The notes beneath the pieces are model-generated. The model did no database searches, was not told the DNA's origin, and was given only the letters and a program-made list of their open reading frames with translations. DNA of 64,000 bases from Erythroxylum novogranatense (taxonomy: Eukaryota > Streptophyta > Magnoliopsida > Malpighiales > Erythroxylaceae): assembly GCA_029891385.1 (NCBI GenBank), contig CM057233.1, forward strand, positions 30,486,540-30,550,539, given 5' to 3'. The position numbers and the translations under genes were made by a program. This document shows, piece after piece, positions 10,437 through 22,283 of this stretch; position 1 is the stretch's first letter, and each line of letters opens with the position of its first letter.

Positions 10437-13400
10437 AATTCCGTCCTCGAAATTTACCTGAATCATTGAAGAGACGCGGGTACTTCTCCTTCATGGCGTC
10501 CAATGGCTCCCACGTGGCCTCTTCCACCGAATGGTTCCTCCACAGAACTTTGATTAGCTGAATTGTCTTGTTCCTGAGGACCTTTTCCTTGCTGTCCAAA
10601 ATCTCTACTGGAGTCTCCTCATAACTCAAATCATTTCTCAACTGAACCTCCGTGGCCTGAATGATATGAGAAGGATCCAATCTATACCTCCTCAGCATGG
10701 AAACATGGAAGACATCATGAATCTGAGACAATTCCAGAGGCAACGCCAACCTGTAGGCTAGTAGTCCAATCCTCTAAAGAATTTCATAGGGACCTACATA
10801 CCTGGGACTCAACTTGCCCTTCTTGCCAAACCTCATTACTCCTTTCCAAGAAGACGTCTTAAGGAACACTTTCTCACCGACTTCATACTTCATCTCCTTC
10901 CGATGAGCATCAATATAACTCTTCATCCTATCCTGAGCTTCCTTAAGCCACTGCTTAACCAGATTGACTTTATCCACTGTCATCTAAATCAATTCTGGTC
11001 CTACCAGTTTCCTCTCTCCTTTTTCATCCCAACATATCGGAGTTCTACACCTCTTTCCATACAAAGCCTCATATGGAGCCATCTGAATGCTCGAATGGTA
11101 CAAATTATTATAAGAAAATTCGACCAATGGCAAATGCTCATCCCAAGATCCTTTGAAATCCATCACACATGCCCGGAGTATTCCCTCAAGTGTCTGAATG
11201 GTCCTCTCAGATTGATCGTCCGTCTGAGGGTGAAAAGTCGTGCTAAAATTTAGCTTAGTACCTAAAGCTTCCTGCAAGCTTCCCTAGAATCTCGAAGTAA
11301 ACCGAGGATCCCTGTCAGAAACTGTGGAATCTGGAATCCTATGCAATCTCACTATCTCATCGATGTACTTCTTTGCTAGCACATGCAACGAATCAGTCTG
11401 CTTGATTGCCAGAAAATGAGCTGACTTTGTCAACCTATCCACAATAACCCATATGGCATCATGCTTCCTACTAGTCTTGGGCAAACCCATCAGAAAATCC
11501 ATGGTTACTCTTTGCCACTTCCACTCAGGAATGGACAATGGCCTTAACTTGCCTGAAGGTGCCTGGTATTCATCTTTGACTTGCAAACACACGAGACACT
11601 TACTGACATACTCTGCTACATCCCTCTTCATGCCCTTCCACCAGAAATGCTCTATCAAATCCCTGTACATCCTGGTGCTACCGGGGTGCATGGCATAAGG
11701 CGCATTATGTGCCTCATCCAAAATCTCATCCTTCACTTCCTTACTGTCTGGAATACAAAGTCTGCTTCCTACTGTCATAAGTCCATCATCCCTCACTACT
11801 ACTTTAAAATTCTTACCATTATGAATTTCCTCTTGAAGCTCGCTCAAATCTACATCTTGTGCCTGCAACTCCCTAACCTTCTCCCTGAGTATTGGCCTCA
11901 CTCGGAAGTTAGCTAGGAGGCAATTTGGTTCCTCCTGCTTCAAGCTTATCTTAAGCTTGGCCATCTCTTCCAATAAAGGAAGATAAACTGTCTGAACATG
12001 GGCAATAGAAGACTTCCTACTCAAAGCATCCGCTACTACATTCGCTTTGCCTGGATGGTACTCAATCAACAAATCATAATCCTTGAGTAACTCAATCCAC
12101 CTTCTTTGTCTCAAATTCAGTTCCTTCTAGCTCAGTAAGTACTTGAGACTCTTGTGATCCGTAAAGATCCTCGTTTGAACCCCATATAGATAATGCCTCC
12201 AAATTTTCAAGGCAAAGATCACTGCTGCCAGCTCCAAATCATGAGTCGGATAATTCAACTCATATGGCTGTAGTTGCCTTGAAGCATATGCTATCACCCT
12301 GTCTCCCTGCATCAATACATAGCCGAGACCCTTCCTCGAAGCATCACTATACACCGTATAGCCCTGATCTCCAAAAGGCAGAATCAAAACTAGAGCACTT
12401 GTTAATATGTGATTGAGCTCCTCAAAGCTCTTCTGGCATTCATCAGTCCAGATAAACTTCTGATTCTTCCTCAATAGCTTAGTCATCGGAGCAGCTATCA
12501 TGGAGAATCCTTCCACAAACCTCCTGTAATAACCTGCCAAACCCAGAAAACTCCTCACCTCTGTCACTGTCTTGGGTGCATGCCAATTCACTACTGCTTC
12601 AACTTTCCTCGGATCAACATGTACACCATCCTGCGAAATCATATGGCCAAGGAATGTCACCTTATGAAGCCAGAACTCACACTTGCTGAACTTAGCATAA
12701 AGCTCTTCCTCTCTCAAAGTCTGCAATACAATCCTGAGATGCTCCTCATGTTCTTCTTCACTCTTAGAATATACCAGAATGTCATCTATAAACACTATGA
12801 CAAACTGATCCAGATACTCCTTGAAGACCCTATTCATAAGATTCATAAAACCAAATGGCATAACCAAAAACTCATAATGCCCATATCGAGTCCTGAATGT
12901 TGTCTTGCTTACATCAGACTCCTTGATTTTGAGCTGATGATAGCCTGACCTGAGATCAATCTTGGAGAAGACCCTTGCTCCCTGCAACTGATCAAACAGA
13001 TCATCTATCTGTGGCAAAGGGTACTTATTCTTAATTGTCACCTTGTTGAGTCTCCGATAGTCAATACACATCCGCCATGATCCATCTTTCTTCTTGACAA
13101 ACAGAACCGGTGCTCCCCAAGGTGATGAACTCGATCTAACATACCCCTTTTCTAACAGTTCCTCCAACTGTTCCTTAAGCTCCCTCAACTCAATTGGAGT
13201 CATCCTGTAAGGCGGTATTGAAATAGGCACGGTTCCGGGAATCAAGTCAATGGCAAACTCGATTTCTCTCACCGGCGGCAAACCTAGTAATTCATCTGGA
13301 AACACATCTGGAAACTCCCTCACAATCAGAAAATCCTCTAGCTTCCTTTCATTCACTTCGACATCCACAACATGTGCCAAGAAGGCTTCACACCCCTAGC

Positions 13401-15126
13401 ACATCATTCTTTCAGCTAATATAGCCGAAATCAGTCTTGGCGATGATGTTTTCCTGTCCCCCCTGAAAATCACCTTCTCACCATTGCCCAGATCAAATTC
13501 CACCTCTTTCCGACCACAATCCAGCTTTGCCAGGTATTTCTCCATAGTATCCATCCCCAGAATAACATCTAACCCCTTTAGGTCTAGAGGTAGTAAGTCC
13601 ACTACCAATCTAGCACCATCAATGAAAAGCTCACAATGCTCATATACTTGACTAATCACCACATTCCTCCCTAGAGGAATACTAACAAGCAAAGGCTTAT
13701 CCAAAGGCACAGAATTCACACCATACAATGCTATACTTGTAGAAACAAAAGAATGCGTGGAACTAGAATCAATTAAAACAAATACTGCCGAATCAAGTAA
13801 CTATGCCATACCCGTGACAACCTCTGGTGCAGTTGCAGCTTCCTCTCTAGTCATGGCAAACACCCTTGCCGGTGCCTGACCCCTTAGCCTTCCTGGAGGA
13901 ATAGCCTTCCTTGCCGTCCCAGAGCTGCCTACCTCGGTAACTGGCCTGGTTCCCACTGTTTCTGCACGCCTTGGGGCTTGAAACTGCGACCCCTCCTGTC
14001 TCGGTCTCTGTGGACAATCCTTGACCATATGCCCCTTCTCTCCACATCTAAAACAGACTCCAAGTAACTTGAGGCACTCTCCCTGATGATGTCTCCCACA
14101 ATGGTCACATAGAGGGTTGGTGAACCAGCTTCTTCCTGCTCTTCCAGTACCTCTCACATTAGAGGCTTGCCCTGACACTGCCTTTATCTGCTTGTTCCTG
14201 GTAGAGCCACTGCTACCCACTTCACTCTGGGTGTGAAAACTCCTTGTGCTCCTCTCAGGCATTGGAGCACCCATTCCCTTCTTAGAAAACTGCTCCTTGC
14301 TCTTTCTCTTCTTGCTCACCTCCTACTTGATCTTCTCCAGCTTCTCAGCCTGGAGTGCCGCATCCACCAATTGTTGGTAGTCGCAGAAATTATGGATCAA
14401 GACTTTCTCCCTGATCCCCAAATGAAGACCTCCTTCAAACTTACGACATTTATCTTCCTCTGTCGCCACAATGTTGGTTGCATAACGAGAAAGCTGTGTG
14501 AACTTCAGCTCAAACTCGTTCACACTCTTGTCCCTCTGAGTAAGGTTAAGAAACTCCCTGGCCTTCTCTTGCACATAAACTCTGGAGAGATACTTCTTCC
14601 TGAACACTTCCCCAAAGTCTCTCCATGTCAGCACTGAAGGAACAACCTGACTGTGAGGGACTGATTCCCATCAATGCAGTGCGTCTCCCTGTAACAAACT
14701 GACTGCATAATCTAACTTCTCCTCATCTGTGCATCTCATCTGAACTAGAACCCTCTCGGTCCTCTTCAACCAAGCTTCAGCTTCTTCTGGATTCGTCGTC
14801 CCATTGAAATCCACAGCTCCATACTTACGGAGCTTGTCATACTGCCCACTCCTATCTACTGGAGCTTGCATCGGAACCTGAGATCTTTGACCCATTGCAT
14901 ACGTGAACGCCTGAGCAAAAGCTTGAAAGAAATTTGGATCCATGGGATTTGCCTGAGGCATAGGAGGAGTCGGTGGAGGCACTTCTTGTTGCAAGCTAGG
15001 TGCCTCTGAAATCGGAGCAGAATGTGTCCCAGCATCCTGTGGAACATGTGATTCATCCGTACTCCCTTGACGAGAATGAGATCGAGTCATAGCTCCTCGA
15101 GTTCTCTTTCGAGGCGACATTTTCAC
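10429..15126 (-). pseudogene. gag-pol polyprotein with eight internal stops (element D)
   Basis: One continuous frame of 1566 codons. Order: gag (15126 to about 14330, DKLRKYGAVDF block), CCHC knuckle CFRCGEKGHMVKDC (about 14050), protease with DSSSTHSF (about 13770), reverse transcriptase with [15 protein letters not shown] and FIDDILVY (13380-12500), RNase H with [10 protein letters not shown] and [10 protein letters not shown], integrase with HHCC and DDE motifs (about 11850-11000), chromodomain-like tail LIKVLWRNHSVEEATWE ending at 10429. Stops lie at about 14671, 14323, 13801, 13396, 12127, 11284, 10984 and 10774. Five to six look like CAG to TAG and two like Trp to stop. The integrase TDGQSE block reads TDDQSE. 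The likely start is the second Met at 15120. Confidence 0.93.
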
Positions 15127-15266
15127 TCCTTCATTACAAAACCATTGAAAACCTTTAGTTCAAGTAAGACAATTTTCAAAATATGTAAAAATAGCTCAAA
15201 TCATGTAAAACAATGCAAGTCATTCATTGAAAACAATGTAATGCAATCCTGGACCTAAACCTAGTC

Positions 15267-15278
15267 GCTCTGATACCA
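15267..15278 (-). other. Primer-binding site (element D)
   Basis: On the minus strand this is TGGTATCAGAGC, complementary to the 3' end of plant initiator tRNA-Met. It lies five bases inside the 5' LTR, as in elements B and C. Confidence 0.9.
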
Positions 15279-15283
15279 CAACA

Positions 15284-16842
15284 TGTTGGACATCGGGCAT
15301 GAAAGTGCGGTACTTGATCCATGAGGCGAAACTTATTCATTAAACGGAGAAGAAAAAAACCCTCGGAAGCTCAAGCGGCCCACAGTGAACAAACTTAGAA
15401 CTTGCTTTCATTTATTTGAAACAAACACATCCATAATTCATTAATATCCAAAAGATAAGTTTTACAAAGCTTTAATAACATTTCAAACCAAATTACAACT
15501 TTTGAGTTCAAGAGTCAAAAATACAAAACACCCTTGAACCAATAAAACTTGAAATGAATCTAAAGCCTTATCTTCCAAAAGTACGACTTGAAAATGCAAG
15601 AAACATAATAAATTGGAGTGATGCCATAACCCTTGACTTACTCAGTCTCTTGCTCGTCACCTGAATGGGGAGAGTAAAGGGGGGGTGAGCTATAAAGCTC
15701 GTGGGAACACATTTATAATACAAAAATAAGCAAAATTATTCAAAAGTAACTCATTGTCGTGGTACTCTTTGAAATCATAGCAATTGAGCATGCGAAAGTC
15801 ATTATTGCTTGTTCTTTAAACAATTCGTGGGTAGAATTCAAAACATGTATGCATGAAACATGATAACAAATCATAAGCACATAAGCATAGCATAGTGGTC
15901 TGGGTTAGCCCGGGTTCATGATGTACTACACATTTCCATCGAAATGGTCATGTGTAGTCGTAGTTGGAGTCCTTGTGTGGAGCTCCGTGCCACTAGCGGG
16001 CAGGCGGGAGAAGCCTTTTCATGGTCAACATGCACGTGACGGTTCTTGGGACTACCACAAACCCACATAACATGCATGATTCAAAGTCTTGTAAACTTGT
16101 TGCCAAATTGGCACTTGCTTGTAAACTTGCTTTTCATGAACTTGATATCCTTGTATAAATCGTTTCGAAGAACATGATTTCATGTGCATGTATTCTTTGA
16201 AAATAGAAACCCTTTTTGAAGCCTTTTTCATCAATCATGAATGCAAATCATATAGAACGTATAATCATTTCACAATAGCAAATAAGGCAACATTGATGAT
16301 GCAATTTAAATCATTAACTCTTTCTTGATTTGAACAAAACAATGAGTGACTTATTTACTCTATTATAAACATGTACCCACCTTGAATTCCTTGTTTGTTC
16401 TTGCCTAGGAATGAGTTTCCTCTTGAACCTCTTGCTCCTCTTTCCTCACTTGATTTCCAGAGATTGCTTCAATCCTTTAGAAATCCTCTAGGAATGCAAA
16501 ACCCTATTTCTCTTCTTCTTCCTCTCTTCCCACGACTCCCTCTTCTCCTTTTCTTTCTTTTCCCTTTCTTTGTTTCTAACTCTTTTCCTTAAGTCTAAAA
16601 TGGCAGTACATGGACCAAAATGTCCCTCCATGTTAAGTCTTAATCTTCCCAACTTAAGTGAACTTCCTATAATGCCCTCATATACACTTTTATTCTTTCA
16701 TTACCACTTATACCACACTAATCTCAATTTAATTTTAATTTTCCACCTAATACTTCCAATTCCATCAAAATATGCAACAAATTATACAATCAACATAATT
16801 CATACTTAATAACATCAATAAAAGAAAATTTGGGGCCCAACA
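15284..16842 (-). repeat. 5' LTR of element D
   Basis: It matches the 8847-10416 LTR along its whole length, with scattered substitutions and a few small indels. The minus-strand ends are TGTTGGGCCCC and ...GATGTCCAACA. The mid-LTR sequence AAGGTGGGTACATG on the minus strand (about 16385) resembles the donor after the mini-exon in the other families; the left copy reads AAGATGGGTA there. Confidence 0.92.
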
Positions 16843-16847
16843 GAGAG

Positions 16848-19551
16848 TCGTAGGTAGAGAGAGGAAAGGAGATAAACAAGAAAAAGTTAGGGATTCCATT
16901 TTCTTGGTGTTCAAGAGGGTTTTGGGGTTAATTCAAGAAGGAAAAAGAAAGAGGAAGGTTTAAGCTTCTATTAAAGCCAAGAAAATCCTTTGTTGGGTGA
17001 AGATTCAAGGTAAGTGATTTTTAAGGTTTTGGATTTTTGGAGTGTTTGTGATTCAAAGAGCTTAGGAAATGGTTGGGTTTAGTTATTCTAGGATCAATTT
17101 CATGTATTGGGTTCTTTAGGTTTTCCAATTTGGATTCCTTTTGATTTGGGGAATTTTGTTTTTGTGAAGGGAGGCAAGAGGAGCTAGAAGAGGAGACACA
17201 TCCTTGAACAAGCTTCAAGCAAGGAAAATCAGGTGGGTGACATCTTTATAATTATGTTAATAAGCTATTAAATGTTCTTCAATAAATGTAATTAATGATT
17301 TTTCCAACTACCTCTTAAATGAGCATTTATTGTTCTTTAAATGATTGAGAATTTACCATATGTGGTTGTGTGTGAATTATGGAAATGAATTGTAATTGCT
17401 TTACAATTATTGTGTTTGTTGCTTTTGATTGAGTTGAAAAATGGATTTTATGATTGGTATGGGATTTTGGTTGTTGAATTGTGAAACATGTCATGTGCAT
17501 GAAAAACAAGTTTTCAAGAATGTGCCATTTGGGTATAATATTTTCAGTTCATGAATTACATGTTATGTGGGTTTGGTTTAGTCCATCCAAGAATTGTCAC
17601 GTGCACGTTGACCAAGTCAAGGCTTCTCCCGCCTGTCCGCTAGTGGCACGGAGCTCCTTTAAGGACTCCTTCAAGTTTACGACTTCACAAGACCATTATA
17701 TGGAATTGTGTAGTTCGTCATGTTTATGGACTTGCCAAGCCATTTGTGATGTGTTTGTGTGTCTACATGTGTTGACAAGTTTGAAGAATGCTTTGTGTGT
17801 CTACATCTGTTGACAAGTTTGAAGAATGCTTAACTTATGTGAATTGTGAACGTGTTTTGACAAAGTTGAGAAATATATGTTTTATGGACTTTTGTGAGAA
17901 ATTGCTATAATCAAGAAGGTTTTCAATTGATTTTGCTTATTTCCGATTATAAAGCTGTTACCCCACGAGCGTTAAGCTCACCCCCTCATCTTCCCACCCA
18001 CAGGTGATGAGCAAGTTAGCGAGTGATCGAGATGAGCCCCAAGGCATCACTTCAATTTGCACTTTTGTTCTTTTGATCTTTTGAAGTTAGAATTTGTAAA
18101 ACAACGCTTTAGTTGCATTTTGAGAAATTATTGATTTTGTAAAGTTTGTATTTTTGTACTATGTTGTAAGTGGCTTAAAATGTCCACTAAAGCATTGTAT
18201 AACTCTTATTTTGATGCACATGAAATACAAATGCAATATGGTTGTTTATGGCTTTTCAAGTTTTCATTGCTATTTTCAACCTTTCATAAGGGTAGGATTG
18301 TGTTCTGGATTCAAGTGAAATTATGGAATTATTTAGGTAGAATTGATAAAATTTGTCTTCTTGGAAGTTGTATAAAATCTTTTAATCTTTCCAACGATAT
18401 AAAGTTTGTGATTTTTGGATGTCAGAATGGAGAGAGATGAGTGTTACAAGTTAGGATGTTGCTTATGATTTGTGGTTGTGACAACTAAGGTGATTGATGG
18501 GAAATTGGGGCTTTGATGAACCAAATGAGTTGGGATTTAAGAAGTTTGTGAAATGAATTTGTTGTTTGGATTGTTATGAAGTGTTTAGGCATTTGAATAA
18601 GTGAATTTATGAAGATTATAAGTGTATATGGTGTTAGGGTGGAAGTTGGAAGCACTAGAGAGGCATTGGGGGACCTTGGGGAACCCCAATGTCCGTTTAA
18701 CGGACATAAGATCCGTTAAACAGATATTCTCGGGTGTAAAAACACCCCTTGGCTAGTCTATGTCCGTTAACAGACATGGATGTCCGTTTAACGGACTTTC
18801 TCAGCCAAATGAGCTCCCAAACCCGATACATGTCTGTTAAACGGACATGGATGTCCGTTTAACGGACATTCACGGGTCAGCTTAAGGAAATGGAGATTTT
18901 TGACACTTCTAGAGGTCGAACATGATTTTGTGGTCTTCATAAAATTTGTAGATCTAGAAGTATTCTTTCAAATGGTCCAAAAAAAACTCATTTAGACATC
19001 TACATTGAAAGTTATGGCGATCTCGCCAAGATAGGTACCAATTGATTGAGGGCATAAATATGTTATATTCTTTTGGGAATAACTCCCTCATCCTACCTTC
19101 AAGTGAAGTGATTCTTGAAGCAATAGATTTCTAATATCTTTGGCTATCTCTCCATAAAAAAGGGTATCTTTTGGATTAATTTTGAGGAAGTTTACATTAA
19201 AGTAAGTGAGGGGTCGGTTATGAGATCATAATTGGAGTATGTGCATGCTTTAGCTTTTTAAGCATATCATGAGCTTTAGAGCTCCAATTGAGATGAGTTT
19301 TGCTTCAAAGCAAACTATAGGCTTAGAGCTTCAATTTCTATGAAGAAGACAAGATGTGATTTTGATATTTGATTAGTATGCGCTTACCACTATTGTGGAA
19401 TTACAGCAAATGACCTACAGGGTTTTAAGCACAAGGTTTAAGACTCCGAATGTTGGGCTTCGGAAACGGGGTTAATAGTTGTGATATGAGAGCAAGCTCG
19501 AGTTTCATGATTTCGCAAGAGTTGGATTCCGAAAATAAGCGGGGTCCAACA
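16848..19551 (+). repeat. Solo LTR E, right fragment
   Basis: Continuation of LTR E after element D, ending GGGGTCCAACA followed by the target duplication TAGCC (19552-19556). It holds a GTAAGT donor-like site at 17010, a putative mini-exon ending at 17231 (CAG/GTGGGT), the G-box block at about 17595-17655, an acceptor-like CCACCCACAG at 18003, a module resembling repeats in the B LTR (18340-18440), and the palindrome array at 18689-18869. A segment at about 18905-19020 resembles a sequence style common in plant gypsy LTRs. There is no coding content. Confidence 0.9.
18689..18869. repeat. Three 70-bp units of paired 19-bp palindromes (E LTR)
   Basis: The core ATGTCCGTTTAACGGACAT is palindromic around one central base. 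Copies start at 18689, 18709, 18760, 18780, 18830 and 18851. They form three pairs: within a pair the step is 20, 20 and 21 bp, and pair-to-pair steps are 71 and 70 bp. First and last copies are exact; the others have one to four changes or a one-base deletion. Each copy holds AACGG in inverted orientation. AACGG is the core of the plant MSA element bound by MYB3R factors; binding here is only a hypothesis. Confidence 0.88.
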
Positions 19552-19556
19552 TAGCC

Positions 19557-20230
19557 ACCTAAAATTGGATGTGGCTATAGCAAGATTATATTCTTGAATC
19601 ATAAAAACCAAGGAGTTACTTGACAATATTTTTTTCCTTCTAGGCTTTATATTTCTAGCAACATAACTTTTTGGTCTCTTCTTTTTATAGAAGAAGCACC
19701 TCATATTCTTCACATCTTGTAGCCCTTTAACGATACTAGACTGACCAGTATGCACAAGTGGAGAGAATTTGGATTTCTTACCTTTAAATCTTTCAGCCTT
19801 GACCTTTCTCTTTCCTTTGGTTATTGCAAATAAGGCTATATGAGGAAATTTTTTTAGCTTTTTCTCTTTTGAAACATAATAGGTAATCAAAGCATTGATT
19901 TCCTAAGCCTCATCTTGCAAATTATATGCAGTGAACAAAATACCAAACTCTAAAGGGAGTGTGTTTAAAGCTTGGTGCACTACCAAGGCATCAGGTAGCA
20001 GAATATTCAGCGGCTTCAACTTGCTCCAGAGGTGGACCATCCTGATTATGTATTCCCATACTCTCCCTTCTCTTGTGTTCGTCATAGAGAGCAATTCCTT
20101 GATCAAGGTACTTATCTCTGCATGAGACGAGATCCTGTACCTTTGGGAAACATTATCCAAAAATTCTTTTGTTATGTTCGTGTTTGAAAGTCCACTGAGG
20201 GGATGGTACGAAATGGATCTCTTAATGGTC
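19557..20230 (-). pseudogene. Ty1/copia gag remnant
   Basis: The minus strand from about 20180 reads KEFLDNVSQRYRIS, then STLIKELLSM, VWEYIIRMVHLWSKLKPLN and HQALNTLPLEF, matching the UBN2-type gag of plant copia elements. A degraded knuckle region (CFFYKKKRPKSYVARNI, about 19690-19640) follows, then the run into the protease that is interrupted at 19557 by LTR E. The frame shifts near 19900, and relatives have several Lys/Cys residues that are missing here. In a live element this would form the particle. Confidence 0.8.
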
Positions 20231-21239
20231 AGGTAACACAGTTTGATTGATCAATCTTATGCTGCATATACTACTTTTTAAAATTGAAACTAGGCAGGGT
20301 TTCAATGTTGAAATTGTTATTGTTGATAGAAAAGGAGACTACAAATTTGACAATGTAAAGATCAGCTCAAATGTAGGATACAGAGATACTCAAAGCCACT
20401 AGAATCTCATCACACATGTCATGAAATACCTACAGGATGAATACATAACACATGCAAATAAGACCTCCATATTAAAGCTATTAGACTACAGACATTAACT
20501 CTTACGACACTTACACCTGTGGGTGAATAGACACTCAATCAATGACTTTCCTCCATCTAATGTTTTTATGCACATCTCAAAATTTCATGTAAGGCCAACA
20601 CTTATGGGTCGAATAACCAATCACAAGACCAGAGACAACCCCCAACATGCAAGTAGAACAATTTAAATACTAACTCAAAGGTCATTGTGGTGACTACATT
20701 CACTCAAAAATGACTTTAGAATGATTTATTTCCTTTTTATGGGCTTAAACTTTATTTATTACTAATGTAATAAATATAGAAAATTAAAAAAAAACTCACT
20801 TTATGAATTGATTGGACTTGAAAAATGACTCAAAATGATATGGGGCACCATTACTAGAATTATGAATTTTTTTGAGTTTTTTGGCTGACATCAACAGCAC
20901 TGCAATGCTGACGTCAAAATGATGTCATAGTGCATGTGACGCTGGATGGCTCGTACAACGCACACGCTACACCTTATGTGCCTCTAGTTGCATCAGGTGC
21001 ATATGTTGTCAACGCCATATGTGCACTGACGTGCCAGGAGCCCTAATAGCGCATGTGGCACATGCTCCCTACATGCCTGACCAGTCTTAGAGGCCCCAAA
21101 CATGCATACTCACCCGCATACGCCACGTCTCAGGACAAGTGGTTGGCACATGCATCCCACATGGCCCAAACATGCGTACTCACCCTCGCGTGCCATGTCT
21201 CAGGACAAATGGTTGGCACATACGTCTCACACCTTATCC
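20231..21239 (-). other. Copia leader and gag N-terminal region, no readable gene
   Basis: This stretch lies between recognisable copia gag and the left end of the hAT, so by position it is the start of gag plus part of the leader. Frames are closed by stops. The right 300 bases are rich in CATG and GCACAT words and continue in style beyond the hAT at 46315. The hAT target duplication CCTTATCC occupies 21232-21239. Confidence 0.5.
21092..21231. repeat. Tandem duplication of about 71 bp
   Basis: Two adjacent units begin GGCCCCAAACATGCATACTC (21092) and GGCCCAAACATGCGTACTC (21163) and both contain GTCTCAGGACAA and GGTTGGCACAT. They differ by several substitutions and a one-base indel. They lie in the copia leader just outside the hAT. 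Confidence 0.75.
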
Positions 21240-21517
21240 TAGGGATGACAAAAAGCCCCGCCCCGATGGGGATCCGATATTCCCGACCCGAGCACCAGGG
21301 GTATGGGGTACATTTTAACCCGAATAAACGGGGTAGGGGATGGGGATTTTTCCCCATTTATATTCGGGGTGGGGATGGAGATTATAGTCTCCATCCCCAA
21401 TGGGGACCCACCCTGACCCAATGAGAACCCGACCCGATCCAATGGAGACCCGACCCGACCCAATGAAGACAACCTGTATAATGTTAAGTGTTAACCCTAA
21501 AAATTTACCCCCCTTAT

Positions 21518-21860
21518 ATCGCCTCTCTCTTCTCTCTGCCTCGCGTCCGTCATCGCCTCTCTCTTCTCTCTGTGGCTCTGCCTCGCGTCCGTCTCCGTCT
21601 ACCGCAGGACCACCGTAGGACCACGCGTCTACCGCAGGACCACGTGTCATCGCCTCTCTCTTCTCTCTGCCTCGCGTCTGTCATCGCCTCTCTCTTCTCT
21701 CTGCGGCTCTGCCTCGCGTCCGTCTCCATCTCCGTCTCCGTCTACCGCAGGACCACACGTCCGTCCGTCTCCGTCTCCGTCGCCTCTCTCTTCTCTCTTC
21801 TCTCTTCTCTCTGCCTTGCGTCCGTCTCCGTCCTGTAGGACCACCGCAGGACCACGTCGT
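21518..21860. repeat. Imperfect CT-rich tandem repeat, period about 131 bp
   Basis: The unit begins ATCGCCTCTCTCTTCTCTC and contains two copies of a shorter CTCTGCCTCGCGTCCGTC block plus a TACCGCAGGACCAC block. The second unit begins at 21649, and a third partial unit runs to about 21860. It lies between the hAT left end and the transposase. It creates long reading frames on both strands (Ser/Leu/Arg-rich one way, Arg/Glu-rich the other) that are repeat artefacts. Confidence 0.75.
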
Positions 21861-22283
21861 CGCTCGTCACCACCGCAGGATGCCGGCACCGCACGACCCG
21901 ACGTCGACCCAGATTGGCACCGAAAACCCGATTATATTTGGGGTGTATGTTTTGAATTTTTGTTCCATTTTTCATACATATTGAAAATGATTTCTTCTGT
22001 TAGTGTGTTGGTTGTTGGATTTGTGGTAAAAAATTGGTAAAATTGTTGAAGATTTGGGGAAAAAATTGGAAGTGGGTTTCGGTTGGTTCATGGTTCATGG
22101 ATGTTGATTTCGGTTGGAACTTGAAGTGAAAATTTGGATGTTGATTTTGATTGTGTTTTGTCATTTGTGAATTGTGAGTTATGAAATTGAATTGAATCGA
22201 AGTAAACTGTGAGTTATGAAAATGAATTGAACCGAAATTGGGGATTTTATTAACGTGATCTTCCCTTCTTTTTTTAAAAACAG

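Larger units (their letters stand above)
8847..16842 (-). mobile_element. Complete Tekay-type Ty3/gypsy element (element D)
   Basis: Two closely similar LTRs (8847-10416 and 15284-16842) flank a minus-strand gag-pol. The 5-bp target duplication GAGAG is exact (8842-8846 and 16843-16847). A primer-binding site for initiator tRNA-Met adjoins the right (5') LTR and a polypurine tract adjoins the left (3') LTR. Total length is 7996 bp. It lies inside solo LTR E in the opposite orientation. The single long frame has eight internal stops and no frameshift. Confidence 0.95.

Noticed and set aside
21239..21889. Arg/Glu-rich and Ser/Leu-rich frames on both strands
   Set aside because: Produced by the GGGGATGG-rich hAT end and the CT-rich tandem repeat; no start context or conserved domain.
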